Program-made: the position numbers and the translations under genes | In this document: positions 16,283-23,744 of the stretch, in pieces | Layout: each line of letters opens with the position of its first letter | Numbering within the stretch: the stretch's first letter is position 1 | The notes under the pieces: generated by a model | The model's database searches: none | What the model saw: only the letters and a program-made list of their open reading frames with translations | What the model was told of the DNA's origin: nothing | NCBI GenBank assembly: GCA_012744445.1 | Contig: JAAYBZ010000003.1 | Coordinates: 1-49,453 of the forward strand | Direction: 5' to 3' | DNA: 49,453 bases | From: Myxococcales bacterium | Lineage (GTDB): Bacteria > Myxococcota_A > Polyangia > Polyangiales > Houyiibacteriaceae

Positions 16283-17544
16283 CGGCGGCGACGGCGGCGA
16301 CGACGGCGAGGCATCGCGTCTTCGGGGAGCTCGTCGGGCGCGGGCGGATCGATGGCCCAATCGGGCACGGGCTCGCCCTGGGCCATGCGGTCGATGACGT
16401 GGAGCGCGGCGCCGTCGGCAAAGAAGTCGCGGCGGACGAGGCTCGAGAAGCGGCCCGCGCGGAGGCGCTTCTGCACGAGGACGATGGTGGTGATCCGATC
16501 GCGGAGGCGGCGCGGGAGGGCGAGGCGCTCGCTCGGCTCGTCGAGCACCTCGGCGATGGCGGCCGAAGGCGCGAGCCCCTCGGCGAGCTTGGCCTCGTAG
16601 GCGCCCGAGAAGAGCGCGGCGAGGAGCACCGCGTCGCTCGGCAGCTCGCCGTCGGCCCGGAGCTCGTCGATCATGCGGAGCCGCTGGAAGACCAGCTCGC
16701 TCGCGTCGTTGCGCGGGTCGAGGCTCTCGGCGAGGCCGGGGAGGACCTCGCCGAGCACGCCCATGTCGAGCGTGAGGAAGATGGAGCGATGTGCGGCACC
16801 GCCGCGGAGGAGCCGGAGGAGCTCCTCGAGCACGCGGGGCTTGGCCGCCTTGGCGAGCTCGCCGCGGTGATCGAGCACGGCGCGGTAGACCTCACGGTCG
16901 ATGCCCATGTCGAGGCGCGCCGAGAACTTGATGGCGCGGAGGATGCGCACGGGATCCTCGCGGAAGCGCACGCTCGGATCGCCGATGGTGCGGACGATGC
17001 GCCGCTCGAGGTCGGCCATGCCGCCGACGTAGTCGATGACCTCGCCGCGGCGGATGTCGTAGAAGAGCCCGTTGATGGTGAAATCGCGCCGGAAGGCGTC
17101 CTCGTGCGGCTCCCCGAAGTGATTGTCGTGCCGGATGAGGAGATCGTCGTCGTCGCCGTCGTCGAGCGAGAGCCCGTCCTCGTCCTGGCCGGGATCGCGA
17201 CGGAAGGTCGCGCACTCGATGATCTTGCCCTCGGAGAAGAGGATGTGCGCGAGGCGGAAGCGCCGGCCGATGACGCGGCAGTTGCGGAAGAGGCGCTTCA
17301 CCTCGCCGGGGCGCGCATCCGTCGCCACGTCGAAGTCCTTGGGGCGGCGATCGAGCAGCAGATCACGCACGCCACCTCCGACGAGGTACGCGATGTAGCC
17401 ATGACGCTCGAGTCGTCTCAGCACCTTGACGGCATCGGCGTCCATGTACTCCGCAGGGAGGGCTCGGCGATAAACGGCAGGGCTGGGGATCGTTCCGATG
17501 TCGGCCGTGCGATGGTGTTCTTGGAAGTCGGAGCCGGTGTCCAT
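16279..17544 (-). CDS. pcnB: Poly(A) polymerase / tRNA nucleotidyltransferase family protein (PcnB-like)
   Basis: A 421-residue class II nucleotidyltransferase. I start at ATG 17544 (MDTGSDFQEHH); the longer frame adds an Arg-rich stretch. The core shows AYLVGGGVRDLLLDRRPKD with the metal-binding DFDVATDA, then ECATFRRD and the RRDFTINGLFYD motif, followed by the helical RNA-binding part (REDPVRILRAIKFSARL). The C-terminus ends in a run of about ten Arg (PRRRRRRRRR), typical of a nucleic-acid-binding tail in PcnB. PcnB adds poly(A) to RNA 3' ends for turnover; a CCA-adding role is the alternative, but the long N-terminus and basic tail favour PcnB. Confidence 0.88.
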   Translation of the reverse strand: MDTGSDFQEHHRTADIGTIPSPAVYRRALPAEYMDADAVKVLRRLERHGYIAYLVGGGVRDLLLDRRPKDFDVATDARPGEVKRLFRNCRVIGRRFRLAHILFSEGKIIECATFRRDPGQDEDGLSLDDGDDDDLLIRHDNHFGEPHEDAFRRDFTINGLFYDIRRGEVIDYVGGMADLERRIVRTIGDPSVRFREDPVRILRAIKFSARLDMGIDREVYRAVLDHRGELAKAAKPRVLEELLRLLRGGAAHRSIFLTLDMGVLGEVLPGLAESLDPRNDASELVFQRLRMIDELRADGELPSDAVLLAALFSGAYEAKLAEGLAPSAAIAEVLDEPSERLALPRRLRDRITTIVLVQKRLRAGRFSSLVRRDFFADGAALHVIDRMAQGEPVPDWAIDPPAPDELPEDAMPRRRRRRRRR

Positions 17545-17672
17545 GGGACGCCGTATGGGTGGGGGGACCGTTCGTCGCGCCCTTGCCTCAACGCAATTTC
17601 GCGGTCGGTGTGTAGCAACATGTGCATCCGAGGGCAATTGCACAAGGCCTTTCGGCATGGATGACGAAAGGA

Positions 17673-17700
17673 TCGACCTTTCGGCCGTGCGCGATACGAT
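17673..17700 (+). promoter_or_regulatory. Predicted promoter that fixes the nagZ start
   Basis: TCGACC (17673-17678), a 16-base spacer and TACGAT (17695-17700). The expected transcription start is at or just before the ATG at 17708, which favours that start over the upstream in-frame ATG at 17657. Confidence 0.45.
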
Positions 17701-17707
17701 ACGGCCG

Positions 17708-18772
17708 ATGAAAGCCTCGGCCCTGGACCTCGCGGGACGCGTCCTCGTCGCCGGATTCGACGGAAGAGAAGCGCCGGCCTCGGTCCTGGCCGACCTCGCC
17801 GGCGAGCGGCTCGCCGGCGTGATCCTCTTCCGCCGGAACGTGGGGAGTCCCGAAGAGGTGATGCGATTGAACGCCTCCCTGATCGAGGCTTGTCCCGAGG
17901 CGAGCCCGCCGTTGATCGGCGTCGATCAGGAGGGAGGGCGCGTGGCCCGGCTCGGCCCGCCCGTGGTGAAGCTGCCCCCCATGCGCCGGCTCGGAGAGCA
18001 CGACGACCTCGCCCTCACGGCCCGCGCGGGTCGCGTCCTCGGCGCACAGCTCGCCGCCCTGGGCTTCTCCATGGACTTCGCGCCGGTCCTCGACGTGGAC
18101 ACCAACCCCGAGAACCCGGTCATCGGCGACCGCGCCTTCTCGGGCGATCCCGAAGCCGTCGCGCGGCACGCCCTCGCCTTCTCGGACGGCCTCCTCGGAG
18201 CGGGCGTCGCGAGCTGCGGCAAGCACTTCCCTGGGCACGGCGACACCGACCTCGACAGCCACCTCGCGCTGCCCCGCCTCGCGCACGAGCGCGCGCGACT
18301 CGACGCGGTGGAGCTCGTCCCCTTCCGCGCCGCGAGGGGTCGCATCCCCGCGATCATGACGGCGCACGTCGTCTTCGAGGCGCTCGATCCCGGCGTCCCG
18401 GCCACGCTGAGCCCCATCGCGCTCCGCGCGCTCCTGCGGGACGAGCTCGGCTACGACGGCGTCATCATCAGCGACGATCTCGAGATGCGCGCCGTCTACG
18501 ACCACTTCGGCGTCGCCGAGACCGCCGTCCGCGCCGTCGAGGCAGGCTGCGACCTGCTCCTCGTCTGCTCCAAGCTCGACGAGCTCGAGGTGGCGCGGGA
18601 GGCGCTCGCCGCGCGCGCCGAGGCGGATCCGGCCTTCGCCGCCCGCCTCGAGGACGCCGCCGAGCGAGGCCTCGCGCTCCGCCGGCGCTTCCGCCCCCGC
18701 GTCGACGCCGCCGCCTTCGAGGCCACCCTCGCCGAGGCCGAGGCCCTCACCGACATGCTCGCGCGCTTGTGA
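17708..18772 (+). CDS. nagZ: Beta-N-acetylhexosaminidase (glycoside hydrolase family 3, NagZ)
   Basis: A 354-residue cytoplasmic enzyme that removes N-acetylglucosamine from anhydro-muropeptides during peptidoglycan recycling. It has GVDQEGGRVARL, the NagZ signature KHFPGHGDTDLDSH (general acid loop with Asp-His) and the nucleophile region ISDDLEMRAV. There is no signal peptide, as expected for NagZ. Start choice: MKASALDLAGRVLVAGFDG matches the usual opening and sits 7 bases after a -10 box; ATG 17657 would add 17 residues. It is followed by xth and hflX on the same strand at short spacing, so a housekeeping operon is likely. An AmgK-like kinase at 37274 could act further down the recycling route. 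Confidence 0.93.
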   Translation: MKASALDLAGRVLVAGFDGREAPASVLADLAGERLAGVILFRRNVGSPEEVMRLNASLIEACPEASPPLIGVDQEGGRVARLGPPVVKLPPMRRLGEHDDLALTARAGRVLGAQLAALGFSMDFAPVLDVDTNPENPVIGDRAFSGDPEAVARHALAFSDGLLGAGVASCGKHFPGHGDTDLDSHLALPRLAHERARLDAVELVPFRAARGRIPAIMTAHVVFEALDPGVPATLSPIALRALLRDELGYDGVIISDDLEMRAVYDHFGVAETAVRAVEAGCDLLLVCSKLDELEVAREALAARAEADPAFAARLEDAAERGLALRRRFRPRVDAAAFEATLAEAEALTDMLARL

Positions 18773-18802
18773 GCCCGCGCGAGGCGACTTAAAGAGCGGC
18801 CC

Positions 18803-19606
18803 ATGACCGGTGCGTACCGCATCCACAGCTGGAACGTGAACGGGATCCGCTCGTGCTCGAAGAAGGGCTTCGTCGAGTGGCTCCGCACGCACGGGGGCGA
18901 GATCGTCTGCCTCCAGGAGACCCGCGCGCACGCCGAGCAGGTGCCCGAGGAGGTGCGCGCCATCGACGGCTTCCACACACACTTCGTCTCCGCCGAGCGC
19001 GGCGGCTACAGCGGCGTGGGCATCCTCTCGCGGCGGCCGTTCGACGCCGTCGAGACCTCGCTCGGCGAAGCGCGCTTCGACTCGGAGGGGCGCCTCCAGT
19101 TCGCCGCCTTCGGCGATCTCCTCCTCGTCAACGGCTACTTCCCCAACGGGAGCGGCAAGGATCGGAGCAACGATCGCGTCCCGTACAAGCTCGACTTCTA
19201 CCGCGCGCTCTTCGATCGGCTCGAGCCCGAGCGGAAGAAGGGCCGGCCCATCCTCGTCCTCGGCGACTTCAACACCGCGCACCGCGAGATCGACCTCGCG
19301 CGCCCAAAGGCCAACGAGAAGACGAGCGGCTTCCTCCCCATCGAGCGCGAGGAGCTCTCCCGTTGGCTCGACTCGGGCTGGACCGATACGTTCCGTCACG
19401 TGCGCGGCGACGAGCCCGGCCACTACACGTGGTGGAGCCAGCGTTTCGGCGTCCGCGAGAAGAACATCGGCTGGCGCATCGACTACGTCCTCGCGTCGCC
19501 CGGCGCCCTCCCCTACGTCGAGGATGCCCACATCCACCCCGAGGTGAAGGGCAGCGATCACTGCCCCATCTCGGTCGACGTCTCCCACAAGATCTTCGGA
19601 ACCTGA
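18803..19606 (+). CDS. xth: Exodeoxyribonuclease III
   Basis: A 267-residue AP endonuclease/3'-5' exonuclease of base-excision repair. Motifs in order: SWNVNGIRS, CLQETRAH (metal-binding Glu), GYFPNGSG with the catalytic Tyr/Asn region, LGDFNTAHREIDLARP, WRIDYVLAS and the terminal GSDHCPI with the catalytic Asp-His pair. Length is normal for the ExoA/XthA family. It lies 30 bases after nagZ and 4 bases before hflX in the same direction. Confidence 0.95.
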   Translation: MTGAYRIHSWNVNGIRSCSKKGFVEWLRTHGGEIVCLQETRAHAEQVPEEVRAIDGFHTHFVSAERGGYSGVGILSRRPFDAVETSLGEARFDSEGRLQFAAFGDLLLVNGYFPNGSGKDRSNDRVPYKLDFYRALFDRLEPERKKGRPILVLGDFNTAHREIDLARPKANEKTSGFLPIEREELSRWLDSGWTDTFRHVRGDEPGHYTWWSQRFGVREKNIGWRIDYVLASPGALPYVEDAHIHPEVKGSDHCPISVDVSHKIFGT

Positions 19607-19610
19607 CCAC

Positions 19611-21272
19611 TTGACGATCCACGGCAACCTCACGGGCCTCCGGGCGAGCGACCTCAAGGCGCTCGAAGACCTCTACACCAAGCGCGTCCCGCTCGACGTG
19701 CTCACCACGCACGAGCTCGCGCGCACGCTCGCCAAGTTCAGCCACCAGACGGGCCGGCAAGCCGGCGTCCTCGTCGACCGCGCGGGCAAGGTCCACTTCG
19801 TCATCGTGGGCGACGCGACCAAGCTCATGCTCCCCGACGTGGGCCGCATGCGCGCGGCCGAGGGCCGCCTCCGTGGCCTCCGCCTCATCCACACGCACCT
19901 CTACGACGAGCCGCTCACGCGCGACGACATCGTCGACCTCACGCGCCTGCGCCTCGACCTCGTGGTCGCGATCTGCCTCGCGCCGGGCGAGGATCGTCTC
20001 CTCTCGGTCTACTACGGCCACAACGTGCCGGTCCCCGAGGGCTCGAAGCAGCCGGCGGCGCGCACGTTCGGGCCGATTCCCTACGCGCAGATCGACGAGA
20101 ACCCGGCCCAGCTCATCGAGGGCCTCGAGCAGGAGTTCGCGCGCCTCCGCCGCTCGCGCCGCAAGACGGCGCCCGAGGGCCGCGTGATGCTCGTGCAGGT
20201 GCTCACGCGCAGCGAGGCGCGCGTGGCCGACGAGCGCCTCCGCGAGCTCGAGGAGCTCAGCCGCACCGCGGGGCTCGAGGTGGCGGGCAGCGTCCGTCAG
20301 GTGCGCGATCGCGTCGATCCCAAGACCGTGCTCGGCAAGGGCAAGCTCGACGAGGTCGTCATCGAGTGCATGAACCTCGACGTCGACGTGCTCATCTTCG
20401 ATCGCGATCTCACGGCGACGCAGGCGTCGAGCATCGCGAAGCAGACGGATCTCAAGATCCTCGATCGCACGCAGCTCATCCTCGACATCTTCGCGCAGCG
20501 CGCCGAGAGCCGCGACGGCAAGCTCCAGGTCGAGCTCGCGCAGATGAAGTACCTCCTCCCGCGCCTCGGGCAGAAGGACGACTCGCTCTCGCGCCTCACC
20601 GGAGGCATCGGCGGTCGCGGCCCGGGCGAGACCAAGCTCGAGATCGGCCGCCGCCGCGCGCGCGAGCGCGTGAACCGCCTCGAGAAGGAGCTCGAGACCC
20701 TCGCGCGGCAGCGAGAGCAGCGCCGCTCCTCCCGCACGCGGAGCGAGGTCCCGGTGATCTCGGTCATCGGCTACACCAACGCCGGCAAGAGCACGCTGCT
20801 CAACACGATGACAAACGCGAACGTGCTCGCCGAGGACAAGCTCTTCGCGACGCTCGACACGCGCTCGCGGCGTTACCGCCTCGCCTCCGGCGAGACCATC
20901 GTGCTCTCCGACACGGTCGGCTTCATCCGCGACCTACCCAAGGAGCTCTTCGCGGCCTTCCGCGCCACCTTCGAGGAGGCGGCGGACGCCGATCTCCTCC
21001 TCCAGGTGGTCGACGCCTCGGATCCCAACTTCGAGACGCACCTCGAGACCACGGAGAAGCTCATCGACGAGCTCTCCCTGCGGCACATCCCGCGCCTCGT
21101 CGTGTTCAACAAATGCGATCTCATCCCGCGCTCGCAGGCCGCGCAGCTCGCCTACGAGCACGACGCGGTGACGATCAGCGCGCTCGACAAGCGCTCGCTG
21201 GGGATCCTCGAGGAGCGGATCGCCCGGAAGCTCACCGAGGCGGGGCGCCTCAACCCGGCTTCTCCGTCGTAG
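19611..21272 (+). CDS. hflX: Ribosome-associated GTPase HflX, long form with extra N-terminal domain
   Basis: A 553-residue protein starting at TTG 19611, 4 bases after xth. Residues 193-365 are the HflX N-terminal domain and coiled coil ([39 protein letters not shown]). The GTPase domain has the P-loop GYTNAGKST (387-395), switch [12 protein letters not shown] and NKCD. HflX rescues or splits stalled ribosomes. The first 190 residues are extra relative to E. coli HflX; I recall this long form in other deltaproteobacterial lineages. This part contains [13 protein letters not shown] (His94, His96, Asp105/106), resembling a JAMM metal motif with one residue fewer. The 3' end overlaps a convergent gene by 23 bases. 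Confidence 0.93.
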   Translation: MTIHGNLTGLRASDLKALEDLYTKRVPLDVLTTHELARTLAKFSHQTGRQAGVLVDRAGKVHFVIVGDATKLMLPDVGRMRAAEGRLRGLRLIHTHLYDEPLTRDDIVDLTRLRLDLVVAICLAPGEDRLLSVYYGHNVPVPEGSKQPAARTFGPIPYAQIDENPAQLIEGLEQEFARLRRSRRKTAPEGRVMLVQVLTRSEARVADERLRELEELSRTAGLEVAGSVRQVRDRVDPKTVLGKGKLDEVVIECMNLDVDVLIFDRDLTATQASSIAKQTDLKILDRTQLILDIFAQRAESRDGKLQVELAQMKYLLPRLGQKDDSLSRLTGGIGGRGPGETKLEIGRRRARERVNRLEKELETLARQREQRRSSRTRSEVPVISVIGYTNAGKSTLLNTMTNANVLAEDKLFATLDTRSRRYRLASGETIVLSDTVGFIRDLPKELFAAFRATFEEAADADLLLQVVDASDPNFETHLETTEKLIDELSLRHIPRLVVFNKCDLIPRSQAAQLAYEHDAVTISALDKRSLGILEERIARKLTEAGRLNPASPS

Positions 21273-21891
21273 GTGGGGGCGGCGGGGGCGCCTTGCGCGC
21301 CGCCGCGACGGGCGGCGGAGGCGGGGCCTTGGGCGCCGCGGCGATCGGCGGGGGAGGCGGCGCCTTGGGCGCCGTCGCGACGGGCGGCGGCGCGGGCGCC
21401 TTGGGCGGCGGGGGCGGCAAGACGACCAGCGGCTCGGAGGCCGGCGACGGATCGAAGTCCTCGAGGCTGGCGAGGGCGTCGTTCACGAGCGCCTCGAGGT
21501 CGAGGCCCCCGTCGAGCTCGAGATCCATGTCGATGTCGATCGCAACGACGTCGTCGCCCGTTCGCGTGCCCTCGGGGCGCGCGCCCCCCAGGCGGCGCTT
21601 GGCGCGCATGAGCACGAGCGGATGCGTCCCCTCCTCGATCTGCCGCGCCACGCGGTTCCAATACGTCTCGAGCGAGGTGAGCCGCTGCCGCAGGTTCGCG
21701 AAGCGGAAGCGCGCCATGGTCGTGCGCGGCGGATCCCGGAGGAACTCGCGGACGCGCCGCTCCACGTCGCGTCGCTCGGGCCACGGCTCGAGCCGGTCGA
21801 TGCCACGGAAGTACTTCTCGTAGCTGACCTTGAGGTGGTCGATCTTGCGCTCGAGCTCTTCGAGGCGCTCGAGCTGGGTCTTGGGTTCCAT
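21250..21891 (-). CDS. Helical protein with proline-rich repeat tail, conserved hypothetical
   Basis: A 213-residue protein. Residues 1-110 are charged helix with coiled-coil character (LERLEELERKIDHLKVSYEKYF, then RFRFANLRQRLTSLETYW). An acidic segment (DIDMDLELDGGLDLEALVNDAL) follows, and the last 55 residues are Pro-rich repeats of the KAPPPPPxAAAP type, encoded by a 36-base DNA repeat. Glu/Arg-rich helix plus a polyproline tail suggests a scaffold or docking protein. No signal or membrane helix. The last codons overlap the end of hflX on the other strand. Function unknown. Confidence 0.8.
   Translation of the reverse strand: MEPKTQLERLEELERKIDHLKVSYEKYFRGIDRLEPWPERRDVERRVREFLRDPPRTTMARFRFANLRQRLTSLETYWNRVARQIEEGTHPLVLMRAKRRLGGARPEGTRTGDDVVAIDIDMDLELDGGLDLEALVNDALASLEDFDPSPASEPLVVLPPPPPKAPAPPPVATAPKAPPPPPIAAAPKAPPPPPVAAARKAPPPPPPTTEKPG
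21290..21417. repeat. 36-base minisatellite inside the proline-rich coding region
   Basis: Three copies of a 36-base unit starting GCCTTG occupy 21290-21325, 21326-21361 and 21362-21397, with a partial fourth to about 21417. The unit is a multiple of 3 and encodes the KAPPPPPxAAAP repeat on the minus strand, so copy number can change without breaking the frame. Confidence 0.85.
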
Positions 21892-21893
21892 GT

Positions 21894-22529
21894 TCAGAGC
21901 GGCGTGATGCGGAGATCGTCGAAGGCGAGCTTCGCCTCCCAGTCGTTGAAGGCGAAGTGGTCGTGGCCTCGGCCGCGGAGCGGCTCCGGATCGTCGAAGC
22001 GCATGAGCTCGACGCCGTCGACGTGCACGGTGAGGAGACTACCACGCCGCTCGATCGCGAAACGGTAGGTCTTCCCGGGCTCGACCCGGAGCTTGGGCCC
22101 GACCACGCGATCGGCGCCGTGCTCGTCGAGCCGCGCCACCACGTTGAGGGAGTTGTTCCACCCCCCGAAGATCACCACGTAGCCGGTGGCCGTATAGCTC
22201 TCACTCGTGGCCTTTGAGACGCCGTCGCCGAAGAGCTCCACCTTGATGTCGCCCGAGGCGCTCTCGCTGCGCACGGTGAATTCCACGCGGACGTCGTCGG
22301 GCAGGCGCCGCGCGAGCCAGAGCGGGCGGTTGCGGGCGCCCTGCACACGGAGCTCGCCGTCGACGATCTTGTACACGCCTGCGGGCGCCGTGCTGCGGTA
22401 GGCGTCGCCGATCGCGTCGCGCTCGAAGTCGTCGAAGAAGCCCTCGCTCGGCAGGGCCGGATCGCCGAGCGGCGTGCACGCCGTGGCCCAGAGGAGCGAG
22501 GCGAGCGCCGCGCAGGTTCGAACGTTCAT
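21894..22529 (-). CDS. Exported protein with a concanavalin-like (DUF1080/LamG-type) domain, probable lipoprotein
   Basis: A 211-residue protein starting at ATG 22529, overlapping the previous stop (ATGA). The N-terminus MNVRTCAALASLLWATACTPLG looks like a lipoprotein signal, with Cys18 after ATA (a weak lipobox). The mature part has the order of a jelly-roll sugar-binding domain: GFFDDFERDAIGDAY, YKIVDGELRVQGARN, RVEFTVRSES, GKTYRFAIERRGSLLTVHVDGVELMRFDD and FDDLRI at the end. Such domains bind or hydrolyse carbohydrates; no catalytic motif is clear. It is translationally coupled to the TSP3 protein, so the two probably act together at the outer membrane. Confidence 0.8.
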   Translation of the reverse strand: MNVRTCAALASLLWATACTPLGDPALPSEGFFDDFERDAIGDAYRSTAPAGVYKIVDGELRVQGARNRPLWLARRLPDDVRVEFTVRSESASGDIKVELFGDGVSKATSESYTATGYVVIFGGWNNSLNVVARLDEHGADRVVGPKLRVEPGKTYRFAIERRGSLLTVHVDGVELMRFDDPEPLRGRGHDHFAFNDWEAKLAFDDLRITPL

Positions 22530-23650
22530 CGAAATTCGTCGTCGATGCATCCGTCCTCGTCGAGGTCGGTTCCTTCGGGGGGCGCTTCGTCCGGACACAG
22601 GTCCTCGTCGTCCATGATGAAGTCGCCGTCGTTGTCGGGGTCTTCGCAGCCGTCGTCGTCTTCGAAGCCGTCGAAATCCTCCGGGAGGAGCGGGCATTTG
22701 TCCACTGCATCCGGGATACCGTCGCCGTCTTGGTCCTTGGTCTTGCGGGAGACCACGAGGCCGAGCATCGCCCGGGCGAGCGGGGCCCCGGCGCCATCGG
22801 TGAAGCCGGTTCCGAAATAGCCGTGGATGGTGACCGGCCCCACACCGTAGGCGACGCCGATCTCGCCCTCGACCGGGGTGGTGAGCACGCTCGTGAAGGT
22901 GCTGGACCCGCGGACCTCGAGCTTCACCGTGAGGTTGGGCACCATCGGGATCGGGAGCCGCATGCCGACGCCGAAGAGGAAGGCGTCGTCGAAGCGCTCG
23001 TCGAAGATCATCCGGTCGTTCGGGCGGAACAGCCATCCGAGCGAGAGCGAGAGCCCCGCGCCAGGCGCGAAGTAGTAGTCGAGGTGGGCGAGGAGATCGA
23101 AGGTGGGCTGGTTCTCGCTGGCGAACGCCCGCGAGCTGCCGACGGGGATCGTGGAGCCGAGCTCGAAGGCGAGCCCCGCGCCCACCGGCGTGACGCCAGG
23201 CACCTCGGACCTCCGCCCCGCCACACGCGCGCGCGCCGAGAGGCGCGGATCGCTCATGCCGGCCCTCGACACGTCGCCCGCGTCGATCGACGGACCGCGG
23301 TTCGCCAGGACGAGCGGCACGTCGAGGTGGAGGGCGCCCCAGCGGAAGAGGCCGAGCACGCCCGCGAAGCGCGCGGAGAGCCGGTGATCGATCTGCCGCG
23401 AGGCACCCGACGGGTCGATGGTGACCAGGCTCTCGTAGGTGTAGTCGAGGAAGACGCCCGCCCCGCCGAGGAGGTGCCCCGGCGTGGTCGCGCCCGGGAG
23501 CGTGAGGAAGCCCTCGGTGTCGGCGGTGGGGCGGAAGGGATCGAGGTTGGGCCTCCGCCCGACCTGCGCGGACGCCGTCGCCCCCGTGGAGAGCAGGGCG
23601 AACACACATCCCAGGACCGCGATCGAACGGAGACTCACCATGACCGACAT
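22526..23650 (-). CDS. Outer-membrane protein with beta-barrel-like body and C-terminal TSP3 calcium repeats
   Basis: A 374-residue protein with signal peptide (VSLRSIAVLGCVFALLSTGATASAQ). Residues 35-305 consist of alternating amphipathic strands with glycine turns (for example AHLDYYFAPGAGLSLSLGWLF and VGPVTIHGYFGTGF), as in outer-membrane barrels. The last 70 residues are thrombospondin type 3 repeats rich in Asp (DQDGDGIPDAVDKCP, DPDNDGDFIMDDEDLCPDE), which bind calcium. In related OmpA-family proteins such repeats lead into an OmpA peptidoglycan-binding domain; here the protein ends at the repeats, and the next gene starts within the stop codon. An internal start at Met4 is possible. It is divergent from the kinase at 23745. 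Confidence 0.83.
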   Translation of the reverse strand: MSVMVSLRSIAVLGCVFALLSTGATASAQVGRRPNLDPFRPTADTEGFLTLPGATTPGHLLGGAGVFLDYTYESLVTIDPSGASRQIDHRLSARFAGVLGLFRWGALHLDVPLVLANRGPSIDAGDVSRAGMSDPRLSARARVAGRRSEVPGVTPVGAGLAFELGSTIPVGSSRAFASENQPTFDLLAHLDYYFAPGAGLSLSLGWLFRPNDRMIFDERFDDAFLFGVGMRLPIPMVPNLTVKLEVRGSSTFTSVLTTPVEGEIGVAYGVGPVTIHGYFGTGFTDGAGAPLARAMLGLVVSRKTKDQDGDGIPDAVDKCPLLPEDFDGFEDDDGCEDPDNDGDFIMDDEDLCPDEAPPEGTDLDEDGCIDDEFR

Positions 23651-23730
23651 CGGCAGACTAACAGCGCCGCACGCCTCACGGACAGGTCAACGGTCGTCCA
23701 CCTGGGTCTTTTGAGCGCCTCATAACCTGC

Positions 23731-23736
23731 TATCGT
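23731..23736 (+). promoter_or_regulatory. Possible -10 element before the kinase at 23745
   Basis: TATCGT ends 8 bases before the ATG. No good -35 is seen at normal spacing (CTTTTG at 23708-23713 is weak). It is listed because the position matches the short-leader pattern at other genes in the window. Confidence 0.25.
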
Positions 23737-23744
23737 CGGCGGTC

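Noticed and set aside
21290..21417. CRISPR-like direct repeats
   Set aside because: The 36-base units are directly adjacent with no spacers and encode an in-frame proline-rich tail.
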